A stretch of 64,000 nucleotides of DNA from Bursaphelenchus xylophilus (lineage: Eukaryota > Nematoda > Chromadorea > Rhabditida > Aphelenchoididae). Under the pieces are notes generated by a model. That model was given only the letters and a program-made list of their open reading frames with translations, was not told the DNA's origin and did no database searches. Location of the stretch: the NCBI GenBank assembly GCA_904066235.2, contig CAJFCV020000004.1:6386001-6450000 (forward strand), given 5' to 3'. The stretch's first letter is position 1, and each line of letters opens with the position of its first letter. Made by a program: the position numbers and the translations under genes. Positions 1-9,966 of this stretch are shown one piece after another.

Positions 1-2
1 TT

Positions 3-455
3 CAGGAATTGGCTTCAATTGAACATGATAGTCTCTTTATCGACTTCCGAAACCGATTGAATATGACTGGTCGAGGTGGGGACTTGAGGTTAGTGCAGAT
101 ATTCGGTCGACTTGCACTTGGAGTAAGTGTAATTCTGTTCAGTTTGATTATCTTAATAATTTAGTTGGTCCCCTATTTTGGAGGCTTTGTGTGGATACGA
201 TACCTTTTTGTGTTATCGGATTGTGTTTCGATAGTGGGAATAATGTTTTCTCCACCCATAGTGGGAGGGATGGTTCAAGTCATGAAGATGTTGGGAAGGT
301 TTATCGTCGAGAGACAACTCCAAAAGAGAATAAAGGAGGCCCTCAAGAAGTATAAGAGGAGAGGAGCTCAAAGTCCAAGTCGCGAACTATTGTTGGCCAA
401 TGTTGAAGAGGAATTCAATGACGAGTCTGGATTTGTTACAACCGAATTTGTTTAG
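3..455 (+). CDS. 3' end of an unrecognised membrane protein gene (partial)
   Basis: This is the last part of a gene that begins before the window. Frame 3 is open from base 3 to 122. A 42-base intron (123-164, GTAAGT to TTTAG) follows, and the last exon runs 165-455, ending in TAG. The visible part is about 137 residues. It has two hydrophobic stretches, one around VPYFGGFVWIRYLFVL and one around VSIVGIMFSPPIVGGM. After these comes a basic segment (QKRIKEALKKYKRR) and an acidic C-terminal tail, the arrangement of a membrane protein with a cytoplasmic tail. I do not recognise the family. The neighbouring gene on the minus strand ends 60 bases away, so the two converge. Confidence 0.6.
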
Positions 456-514
456 AAAAGTTTATGTAAATGTGGCGTTAGATTGTATGATCCTTTCTAA
501 TGTATAATATTATC

Positions 515-2099
515 CTAAATCTTGTTCATGATCTCCCTGTAGATCTTAGCTTCCTTGGCCATTTCTTCTGTGTCTCGGAGAGTTCTTTCCTTCTCGATCT
601 CGGTGTATATTTGGTTGTCTTGGAAGTCTCCTTTTCTCCGAGGGAGAATGTGCACATGTACATGCTAAAATAAGGGAAATCACTTCGGAGCTTTCGTATT
701 TTCCTTACGGGAACAGTTTGGCCAGCATCTGGGCCGTCTTGGATGCATACAGTAGTAGACGTTAGATTGTAATGATCCTCTAAAACCTTCTGGACCTTCT
801 TGGCAACGATAAAAAGATCAGCTGTTTCTTTGTCATCAAGGTCCGTCAGCCTTTTCACTTTTCTAATAGGCGATACGAGTACATCTGGATTCGAATAAAC
901 GGTTTTCAGTAATGTGCTTACGTCCTTCGACTACTGGTTTTATGTTGACAAATGCAAATGAATGTTCAGATTTGATGAAGACTTGTTCTGGAGGAATCGG
1001 AATTTCCGCGAAGTATAAATTTTCGGTCACTAAAGAGATGATTAATCCATTTGTTAACGTACCCGGCCAAACAGTATTGTAAGTGATATTGTACAAGTCG
1101 TTTCTTCGGTGAGCAATCACTGGCTGCAGCTCACGGACTTCCTTTACATAGTCCAAATCGATTTCGGCAAAGCAAATGTCTATTGAATAACTGGATCACA
1201 GTTCTTAAAATACTCACCAACTCTATCCGAGCATTGAGAGACGATCGCACCCCAGGGATCAATGACCATGGAATGCCCGTAAGAAGATCTTTTCTCGTTG
1301 TGTTTCCCAGTCTGAGCAGCAGCGATGACATAACATTGTGTTTCAATTGCCCTGGCTCTCAGCAAGCTCTTTAAATTATGCTTTACTAATGCATTGATAA
1401 AATTTCTCACCTCCCAATGTGCCAACCCAGTGTTTACAGTGAAACTTGAAGGGTACGACAATATCTGAGCACCTTGAAACCTGTTCCAAAGAGCCAATTC
1501 GGGGAATCTGACGTCATAACAGATGGAGAGACCTAGTTTTCCAACGGGTGTTTGGACGGGGTTAACCAGGCGAGATCCAGCTCGACTGAATTCACTTTCC
1601 ATTAATCTGACTCGACCCGGGATGTCCAGATCGAACAGATGGAGCTTGTGATATTGAGCTTGAGTATTCCCTTCAGAATCGATGACAATATGTGTATTCA
1701 AGGGCATTTTGTCATCACTCTCCTAAGATAACATGGTTATCCGAGTAAGGTGGCCTACTTTGTTGTGAAATCCTCCGAGCGACAGCCAGACATTATTCTC
1801 CTTGGCTAGAGTTCTGAATCTTTTGAGATAGTCCGAGTCTTCTCTGAAGGCCAAATTGATTGTTTCCTGTCGATTTTCTCCAATGTAGTCAAAACATTCG
1901 GGGAAGAAGACCATCTGAAATGGATCAGTGTCCTCCATCTTTTCCTTACCTCACATTTCTTCTCCTTAGCCCTCAGGACAAGTTCCTTACAAGTTTCAAA
2001 ATTTGCTTCTAACTTGTTCATCGATGTTAACTGACACACGGCGATGGAATGTCTCCCGGTCGGTAAGGCCATGCTCATTTTGCGGAGAAAGTTCAACAT
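515..2099 (-). CDS. nft-1: NIT-FHIT fusion: nitrilase-family amidase joined to Fhit dinucleoside polyphosphate hydrolase
   Basis: At least six exons: 2099-1950, 1914-1759, 1722-1411, 1368-1218, then exons from 1179 down to the TAG at 515-517. The N-terminal two thirds is a Nit-type nitrilase fold with the catalytic Glu region (VFFPECFDYIG), the Lys region (QYHKLHLFDLDIPG) and the Cys region (LGLSICYDVRFPELALW). The C-terminal third is Fhit. The intron at 665-708 must be removed to join GQTVP to HVHVHILPRR, which restores the histidine triad; without splicing the triad is absent. Nit1 hydrolyses deaminated glutathione and Fhit hydrolyses Ap3A/Ap4A. The fusion in one polypeptide is known from nematodes and insects and is one of the best lineage markers here. 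It is probably the last gene of a minus-strand cluster with FAM210-like and TRAP-delta. Confidence 0.95.
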
Positions 2100-2336
2100 A
2101 AATCTGGCAGCTTAATGAAATCAGATATATTTTTATGTAAATTGGAACATACCATATCTGAGTCTACTTAATTAAAGCCGACTTTTTATTGGGCTAACGA
2201 AATATGATACAAATAAAGTAACACCTATTATCAGATCATGCGGAATAACCGATTATCGACTGTCATTTGGGTTTGTCCTTTTCTTCAGCTCCCGAACGAC
2301 CGAAATACCATGTAAAACAATATATTAGACCATTCA

Positions 2337-3093
2337 TCACATGGAATTGGACTTCCCTTTCTTGATGTTCTTCAATTTGGCGTTGGATTGTGTAGCCGCG
2401 TATATTCTCCTCTTGTTTAGATCAGCATATCTCGTCCTCATATGATATTCCACTTCCCGAGCTGTCTTCAAAAGACCCATCTTTCTCAAAACAACGAACG
2501 CGAGTCTAATTCCAAGAAGTCCAGTGGCATAACGAAGCGGGGTGGCAAGCTGCATTTATTGAAAACGTCATAATTATACTTACTTTGTATAACAGAAGAG
2601 CGATTACAATTTTTCCCGCCGTTTCCGGGATATTTTTGACCTTTTCGACTATGGAATCTGGCATGTGAAGGAATTCAAGGAATTTGACGACGTCGACTCC
2701 ACTGTAAAAATTACTCAGAAATCGATTTAACATACCTTTTGACGACCAAGAAAATGCCTCCAAACCAGGCAATGCAGGTGGCCGAATAAACTGGGATCGC
2801 GATATACCAGTACCTCTTGAAGTAAAACTTAAATTTGGCGAAAAGTCCTGGGGGTATGACTTCTTGTTGAGCTGTCTGGATGGCTTTAAGTTTGGCCGCC
2901 CGTTCTTCTTCTGTCATTACTATCCGAAACCTCCTCTCGGGTAACAACCGCCGTCTCTGAACACTCTTTACTTTCGCTTTTCACTTACCACGGCTTCTTT
3001 GACTCCATCCTTTGATACTGCAAAACATCTGGACGAGAAACACGTCGTCCTTATGGCAACAAAATTACTTCTAAGGACCGGCAATGTTATCAT
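2337..3093 (-). CDS. FAM210-family (DUF1279) mitochondrial membrane protein
   Basis: Exon 1 (3093-2989) codes for a basic, Ser/Arg-rich presequence (MITLPVLRSNFVAIRTT), typical of mitochondrial import. It was found only by joining across a 32-base intron (2957-2988). Later exons carry the conserved DUF1279 block, including YWYIAIPVYSATCIAWFGG and SGVDVVKFLE. A second hydrophobic segment (ATPLRYATGLLGIRLAF) follows, then a basic C-terminus that is probably coiled. FAM210A in vertebrates is an inner-membrane protein linked to mitochondrial translation; the role here is inferred from family only. The gene lies 237 bases upstream of NIT-FHIT and 152 bases downstream of TRAP-delta on the same strand, fitting co-transcription. 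Confidence 0.88.
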
Positions 3094-3245
3094 ACGCGAC
3101 AACATTCTTAAACCAAAAATAAAATTTCATTTAACACCAAAGTATTTGAACACGGAACCGCCTTTTTCCAAATCACTTTAATATTTTAAGAGATTTATCA
3201 CAATTAAATTATACAACTATTAATAAATAATAAAAGAATAAAAAC

Positions 3246-3920
3246 TTAGGCCTTGAGCTCCGATCTGTAATTAAACGCGGCATAGACAGCCAAGAAACTA
3301 ACAAGAAGGGCCACAGCCTCAGAAGAAATGGGCCAGTTACGGGAAACTCCAGCATGATAGTAGTCCACAACAAAGGATGGCTCGATTCCTTCTCCTTCGG
3401 CCTTGACGTACTTGTTGTATTGATCTTGGTCATAGATCTCAATTTTGAAGGTCTGGGCTGTAGATTCCTCGTTGGGGAGAGACCAGGAGACTTGATAGTT
3501 GCCGGTCTCATCTGACAGAGCTACCTGGTTGATCTTTCCATTGATCTTGGCATACAAAGGCACTTCCTGGAATGAAGATAAGGTTTATATTATTTCCAGG
3601 CCAATTTAATATCACATTGTATACTCATAAAACATACAATATTAGTTTAGAAAAACAACTGTCGACACAAGAAACGTTACGGCAACGTCCGCAAAAAAAC
3701 AACACTTAAAAAACATTACCTTAGGGTTGTTTGAGCATTGAAGAGCAAATTCGACGATATAGGTGGTGTGATAGTGAAAGAAGCCATCAGTGGTGGAAAA
3801 CCCGCTTTCTGTTACTTTGGGAGATTCGCATTTGGCAGCTAAACACAAAATAAAAATTGTTTAAAATATTTACTTACCAAAAGCGGATGAAACCAGAAGC
3901 GTAAAGATCACAAACTTCAT
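3246..3920 (-). CDS. SSR4: Translocon-associated protein subunit delta (SSR4/TRAP-delta)
   Basis: Three exons are seen: 3920-3878 (signal peptide [14 protein letters not shown]), 3838-3720 and 3566-3246. The mature N-terminus contains a Cys (AKCESPKV) and a second Cys (LQCSNNPK), then a beta-sandwich region ([20 protein letters not shown]). A C-terminal transmembrane helix ([17 protein letters not shown]) precedes a short basic tail. This is the standard layout and length (about 160-170 residues) of TRAP-delta, an ER membrane subunit at the Sec61 translocon that assists insertion and glycosylation of secretory proteins. The first gene of a probable minus-strand operon; its start lies 319 bases from the divergent CAF1-like gene. 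Confidence 0.92.
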
Positions 3921-4239
3921 CTTCAACAAATGCCGAAAGGTGGAACCGAATACTCTCAATCTACTCCAATCAAAAACACATCACGTAAAAATTTTTGCAG
4001 TTTGTTTGGCGCAATCAACCGTGTCAAGACACCAAAACCATCCTCCACAAAAAGCATCATCGCGATATCTTTTCTATAAAATACAGAAAAAAGTACTTGC
4101 GATTTTTCGATGTAAGACATGTAAAGGGCTTTTTACAATTTTTAGACCTGTCAGATTTTTTCTTATTATGTTTGCTTTGTCGTTTCACAATTTTTCTTTA
4201 TATTTTATTGTGTATATTTTTAGGCTGTAAAACCGGACA
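3921..4239. promoter_or_regulatory. Divergent intergenic region between two candidate operons
   Basis: This 319-base stretch separates the first codons of TRAP-delta (minus) and the CAF1-like gene (plus). It holds no plausible coding exon and is T-rich towards the plus-strand gene. Both flanking genes head closely spaced same-strand clusters, so it probably carries both promoters. No specific motif could be identified by eye. Confidence 0.5.
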
Positions 4240-5271
4240 ATGGTTGCACAAGACATTATTTTTCGAGATGTGTGGGCTTCGAATCTCGATGAAGAATTTG
4301 CTGAACTTCGGAAAATTGTCAGGAAAAGCAACGCCGTTATAACGAACATCGAATTCCCGGGGATCTGTATGACTCCAATCGGGACTTTTTTCAGCCAGGA
4401 ACATTTTTCTTATCAGCAATTACTTGTCAATGTAAATGCCCTCAAGCCTCTTCAGATTGGCTTTACATTCATTCACAAACCCATCGTTGTTTTCCAATTC
4501 AATTTCCACTTCAATATTAATGAGGATATGTGCTCGGATGAAGCCTATAATGCATATCAAGCTGCTGGTTATGACTTCGAAAAACACAACGTATGACTCG
4601 CTTGTCTTTACGTTTTTCTTTAGAACGAAGGTATCGATCTCTTGGACTTTGGTGAACTTCTGACCACTTCTGGCCTCGTAGTATCTAAATTGACATGGGC
4701 ATCTTTCCATGCCGCCTTTGATTTTGGTTATATAATTCGATCTCTAAATGGAGGATCTCTGCCTGCCGATATTCGAGAGTTTTACAAACTGTTCAGAAAG
4801 TACTTTAGCACGGCTTATGACATTAAATACATGATGCAACACGCAAATGCGACGAGGAGAGGACTTACGACCTCAATGAATATACAGGAGGTAATTCAAA
4901 AAAAAAAAAAATATTTGTCTGGTTTTAGACAGCCGAAGCAATGCAATTACATCGATGGGGGAAGGTGTACAATGCGGGATCAAACTCTCAGTTGGCGGCT
5001 CGAATCTTCTTTTTTCTGAAAGACGACATTCTAAAGGAAAATTGGCAAGAGGTAAGGTCAATTTTAATTATTCTAGTTTTCTTTTTAGTTGTCTCACAAC
5101 ATTCGTGGATTGATCTCGGGTATTGGTGGGAAGCCCGTTCTCCCTCCAGGTGCCGTTATTCAGAATATATTTGCTCCAAAGTCCTATAATGGGCAGACCG
5201 AACCTCATCGTGTGGGCACTGGTACCCCCGGCCGACCTCAAAGACATAGTGCCGCTTCCATGCGGAATTAA
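4240..5271 (+). CDS. CAF1/POP2-type CCR4-NOT deadenylase paralogue with degenerate active site
   Basis: Exons: 4240-4590, 4624-4890, 4929-5051 and 5089-5271. The protein follows CNOT7/CNOT8/ccf-1 along its whole length: DVWASNLDEEF near the start, FQFNFHFNINEDM, SFHAAFDFGY, then a proline-rich C-terminal extension. CAF1 is a DEDD-family 3'-5' exonuclease that shortens poly(A) tails. The first catalytic pair, normally MDTEFPG, reads TNIEFPG (Asp to Asn, codon AAC). The last block, normally QHQAGSDS, reads VYNAGSNS (His to Tyr and Asp to Asn, codon AAC). Only the Glu and the middle Asp remain. The segment before FQFNF is also shorter than in the human enzyme. It is probably a catalytically dead paralogue that might still bind NOT1 or CCR4. 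It heads a plus-strand cluster with the two genes below. Confidence 0.88.
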
Positions 5272-5394
5272 CTTATTTTGAAAATGTATTGTACAGTTTA
5301 TTGTATAACTAAAGAACGCGGCTTAAAGTGGCATGTTGAACTTAATGGTAGCGACTGTTTTATATCTATTCAATTATTTTTAAGTCTTGTTTAT

Positions 5395-5400
5395 TAATAA
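5395..5400 (+). terminator. Poly(A) signal AATAAA after the CAF1-like gene
   Basis: An AATAAA hexamer lies 124 bases after the CAF1-like stop and 38 bases before the next start codon. This spacing fits 3'-end formation next to a trans-splice site within a nematode operon. Confidence 0.45.
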
Positions 5401-5437
5401 ATCTAGAGATGGAGACTTAAACAGAGATATAATTTAG

Positions 5438-5797
5438 ATGCCCAAGAAACACAGTCTGTCAAATAAGGTCAGAAAGCGAAAAGCCAAGGATCTGGATCAG
5501 ATTCACGATGATTTAAAGCCGGAGAAAGCAGTTAAATTGAACAATCAAGAGATCGATCTTGATGTGGCTGGCGATGCTCAGCATTACTGCATTGAATGCA
5601 GTCGCTACTTTATTGATGGACACACACTGTTAAAGCACAAAAAAACAAAAGGTTTGTATTTGCAATGTTTTTGATTTTTTTTAAATTGTTTCTTATATGT
5701 AAAGTATTTTTTAGTTCACAAGAATCAAGTTAAAAGATTGAAAGATCCTCCTTACACGCAGAAGGAAGCCGATGCAGCTGGAGGTCTTGGTGTTTAA
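5438..5797 (+). CDS. ZNF593: ZNF593/Bud20-type C2H2 zinc-finger protein
   Basis: Two exons (5438-5651 and 5715-5797) join in phase 1 across an intron ending TTTTTTAG. The product has 91 residues. It has a basic N-terminus ([20 protein letters not shown]), an acidic linker, and one C2H2 finger ([19 protein letters not shown]). The second histidine side of the finger is completed by the second exon (VHKNQVKRL). It ends in [15 protein letters not shown], a very conserved tail of this family. Bud20/ZNF593 proteins accompany pre-60S ribosomal particles during nuclear export. The gene lies 166 bases after the CAF1-like gene and 149 bases before the NT5DC-like gene. Confidence 0.93.
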
Positions 5798-5946
5798 TGC
5801 CGCATGTTTATTTGTTGTTATTGTTAATGAATTGAAGATTAATCTTTGACATTAATGTTGATCACAGATGATAATGATTGGAAAGGGGAATGGTTGGAAA
5901 CCATTAGTTATTTCCATTCTTTCTAGACGAGTAATCTATCTTTTAG

Positions 5947-7661
5947 ATGCTAAAGGGAAGATTTTTGGCGACATATCATCAACGGGCGTTACTGATGTCG
6001 GATGTAAAATTAGCTGATAGGTTACAATACATCTACAAGAAGTCGAAACAGGATTGCACATTGCTGAAGGCGGCGCAAAGGGTTAACCCTCGGGCGGTTT
6101 TTGTCAATAATGAGCTCGACTTGCACAAGATCGGAGTGTATGGGTTTGATTACGATTACACATTGGCTGTGTACACTCGAGATCTGAATGAATTGATCTT
6201 TAACATCGCCATGAACAACTTGGTGCAGAAGCTCAAGTATCCGGCAGAGTTGTTGGATATTCCTTACGATGTTTCCTTTTCTATTAGGGGGCTTCATTAT
6301 GACATCGACAACGCTTGCCTTCTGAAAGTCGATGCTTATAATCAAGTCCAAAAAGAAACGGCTTATCGAGGGAAGAGAGGCTTGACTGAGCAGCAGATTC
6401 AACGGATCTATGGGGGCTTCAGTATTCCTGATATGAAAGGGAGAAACCTTCCTCAACTGGTCGATCTTTTCAGCCTCCCTTGGGCTGGATTGCTGGCTAC
6501 GGTAGTGGAATATCTAGATAACAAAAACTTTGTTTTTGATCCGATGGGATTGTATAATGATATTGCTGTAAGAGTGTACGATCAAAGTCAGGATGAACCA
6601 ATTTTAGGCTAGCGTCCAAGAAGTTCATCTGTCTGGTGAAATGTATAGATCGGTGATGAGTAATATGGACAAGTATGTCCATCGGAACGCTGGGCTTGGT
6701 GATTTCTTAGAGCGGGTAACTTCCCATGGAAAAGAGTTATTTATTGTAACTAATTCCCCATTTACTTTCATGTAAGTGCATCTTACACATTAAAACTCGT
6801 TTAGGAATGCGGGGATGACATACATGTTGGGGCCAGAATGGGGGAGATTCTTCAAGTATATCGTGGTATCTTCGAAGAAGCCCGGCTTCTTCCAAGGAAA
6901 CTCTCCATTTCGGTTATACAATGAATGCACGGATTCTGTTTCATTCGAAAAAGTGGAACGACTCGAGGCTGGAAAAATTTATTCTGGGGTGGGACTTTTA
7001 AAAAAAGAGATCGGGTTTATATTATATATGCATTTTAGGGTATTATTATGGATTATTATAATTATCATCATTTTAGGGTAATATTCGAGAGTTCTCGTCC
7101 AAGGCTTTCTTTAAAAGGCGCGGCGTGCTATACTTTGGAGATCACATTTACTCCGATTTGGCAGAACCCATGCTTCAACTTGGCTGGAGAACGGCCGCCA
7201 TTGTTCCAGAATTGGCCAGAGAAATCAGAACGCAGAATACGGATGGATTCAGATTGAAAGTTCTATGGCTAGAGACCCTTTCTCAACTGATAGAACAACA
7301 TCAAAAATATGGGAAGCAAGAGATAAGTGCGGAGAAAGTGATCCGAGGTTGGGCCGAGGAACGGAAACGCCTTCGACTCGAGCTGAAGTGCATGTTCAAC
7401 GCGCAGTTTGGGTCGATGTTCAGGACCTTCCACAACCCGACCTTCTTCTGCAGACGTCTGATCCGTCTTTCCGATATCTATACGAGTCGGCTTCCCAATC
7501 TAATCCAGTATGATGATGATCATACCTTCTTTCCTCGACGGAATGCATTAGCCCATGAGCCTTATCTGCCCGAACCGGAGATTGTGGATATTTTGCTCGA
7601 GAATCCACCTGTCAAGTCCGACATCGAGTTTGAAGGAAGAAAAAATGAGCTTACATTATGA
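5947..7661 (+). CDS. NT5DC-family HAD-type 5'-nucleotidase domain protein
   Basis: Exons: 5947-6567, 6608-6773, 6807-6988 and 7077-7661. HAD motif I is YGFDYDYTLAVY (the DxDxT nucleophile block). Motif II is in ELFIVTNSPFTF, and a late acidic motif is in GVLYFGDHIYSDLAE. The rest matches the cytosolic purine 5'-nucleotidase (NT5C2) and NT5DC2/3 superfamily. The length, about 518 residues, is right for the family. The first residues may include a mitochondrial presequence, as in NT5DC2/3, but that is uncertain. The substrate is not established for NT5DC members. It ends the plus-strand cluster. Confidence 0.9.
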
Positions 7662-8490
7662 CCTCTTGCCCTTAAAAGGTATTTGTAGAAAGTATGCATG
7701 GTCAAGTAGTATGTGCTATATACCATTTTAGAGAAAGGTTTTCAAGGAAGGTTTTTCAAAACGGATTCAAAAATTGCCAACGGATCACTGATTTAGAGAA
7801 ATCGGCCGATGACGGCTACGTCAAAAATATTATTTTTGATTTGGCGAACTTTTTAGAGATAACTGGGTAATTATTTGAGCCGTAATCAAACCCTCTATTA
7901 ATTGTACAAAACTATCTACATGATTTCAACGACAAAATTTTGCCTCTAGAAGCAACCACCTAACTATATAGAGATAGATAAAATTTTTTGAAGTCTCGGT
8001 TAAAATGGGAGTGATGCAGTCAACGCAAACTGATTTGCTAAAAAAAATCCTTCTCACATAATCCGCAGCCTTTCATTTGGGGCAGATTGGGTATCGGGCC
8101 AACACTTTATATTCAATGTTGCAAAGGTTGCTTAAAATCTGACGTCAACTTGATGTCAAATTGGCGTCAATTTGGAAAAGTCGGAAATTGGGATATACGA
8201 AGCTTTCAAACGCGAGTTTAATATAGGCTATGATGAATACCGTTTATATTAGTCGTAACTGGGTTGACTGTTTTTCTCATCGGTCGTATTGACAAGACGA
8301 GCAATTTAGTTCATAAAAATTTTAAATTACTACGATCTTTCAGTGAAATTTCACAAAAATTTTCCAAAAAAAGTTCAATTTGACAAATGACAGAACGATT
8401 TGACATGACGAAAATGACGGCGATTTGATAACGTATAAAATTTTTTGAAGCCGTAGATCTCCACGACGAACTCCCGTTGGTAATTTTTGA
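7662..8490. other. Non-coding, repeat-derived sequence
   Basis: No coding exon is seen. A block at about 8066-8127 (CATTTGGGGCAGAT, ATCGGGCC, AATGTTGCAA) recurs inverted at about 9185-9259. This indicates an older inverted-repeat element into which the 8491-9049 element was inserted. Confidence 0.5.
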
Positions 8491-9049
8491 CAAGGAAAGT
8501 ACTTCTATGGGGTGTGGAGTTACAGGTCGAGATATATATCAAAAAATTCGCAAAAATTTTCTGATTCAGAATATATAAAAATTAGCTGCCTAATTTTGGT
8601 CTGATGACATGTTTTTGTCCTCAGAAGTTTTCTCGCGACACCATGCAAGTGTCTTTTTGACCGTGTTTTTACCAATAAAAAATTTTTGTTTTGTGCTAAA
8701 ATAAATTCTGAGGCCTTGACAAGCCTTAAAATATCAAATTAGATTAGAACAACACCTTAGAAGTAGTTCCAATGTAAAAAATGGGTTCTAGTGTGGCAAA
8801 AGGGATCGAACCCGTCCCCTTCGGATTCCCAATCTAGCGCTCTACACCGCTCTCTTCCGAAGGAAGAGACCGAGCGCGCTTTTGTTGCCGCAGATTTTTT
8901 TCCTCGAGAAATACATTTATTGATAAAACTCGTAGGTAGACCAAAATTAGGCAGCTAATTTTTATATATTCTGAATCAGAAAATTTTTGCGAATTTTTTG
9001 ATATATATCTCGACCTGTAACTCCACACCCCATAGAAGTACTTTCCTCG
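8491..9049. mobile_element. Fold-back element A, tRNA-like core, TGA target duplication
   Basis: The element is 559 bases. The left arm (8491-8605) and right arm (8937-9049) are inverted copies of about 113 bases. The ends read CAAGGAAAGTAC and, inverted, CGAGGAAAGTAC, flanked on both sides by TGA. The interior has no long ORF but carries a tRNA-like stretch on the minus strand. The same end sequence and layout recur at 22818 and 43896. Confidence 0.85.
8790..8868 (-). other. tRNA-like sequence inside element A
   Basis: On the minus strand a perfect B-box (GGTTCGATCCC) lies near 8804-8814. An A-box-like stretch (GTGTAGAGCGC) lies upstream, near 8840-8850, with GGGAATCCGAAG between. The acceptor stem does not pair cleanly, so this is a tRNA-derived relic or Pol III promoter, not a functional tRNA gene. 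Confidence 0.55.
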
Positions 9050-9059
9050 TGAAAACGGT

Positions 9060-9966
9060 TCCTGGGACGACTTTACCACATTTGACAGCCATTTTTTCGA
9101 GGCTTCAAAGCCATTCTGACACTTTGGATAGTCGATTTAGATTTTGGCTAGCGTTAAAAAATATAGTTGTGAATTCAAAAAAAGAATGTTGCAACATTGA
9201 CTATACATATCGGGCCAATGCGCGATCTGCCCCAAATGAAATCACCCCAAATGAAGGGTAGCCGTTATTTGGCCATGGATGGTTTGCACATTTCCCTTGT
9301 TAGGACATTGTTTGAGACATTTCTTCCAATCTTCAGTTTCTCAGTTTATATAAATGATATTGCCGAAATACGGAGTCTGATTATGTACACAACAGAGATA
9401 TACCCAACACGAAAGAAACCTTTTGTATGAATGATACGTGGTGATAGATTAATAACATGACCCTTTACAGATAGACGAAATACCAATTACAATAATCGGC
9501 GGACCGGATGGAATGAAGCGAAGACAGAGAAAGAAAGAATACGGTAATCAATATACGGACGGTTAGTTACAATTTTTCTTTTTCAATCCAGTCAAAAGCG
9601 GCAATCTCAATCCAAGGTTAACTTTAGAGTGAATTGTAGTGGATCTAGCGGAAAGTAGGCGTAAAATTTTGGTCAAAAAATGCCAAATTCAGCCTTAACT
9701 TTTGGGCAAGACCCGCCAGCCCAAACTTAGCTTTGGACTGAATTTGCCGCTTTTGGCTGGCTGAAAAGCAAAAATTAAAACTAACCATTCATTTATATAA
9801 TAGAAGCGATGGGAGGAGGCTATGGCTGGACAGAGAGGCCGACCTGTCGCCTGACTACGTCTTAAAAGTCGTGGTATGTGAGAGGGACCCGAGGTATAAC
9901 CGACGCATATTTCCCGCATATGCCTTCCCCTCCGTCACTCCTCCCCATCGGACATCAACAAGGAAG
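9060..9966. other. Repeat remnants, no gene
   Basis: The stretch at about 9089-9135 (TTTTTCGAGGCTTCA, CTGACACTTTGG) recurs in the intron repeat at about 60430-60460. A small inverted repeat joins about 9594-9630 with about 9715-9755 (AAAAGCGGCAA and its complement). No coding exon is supported. Confidence 0.4.
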
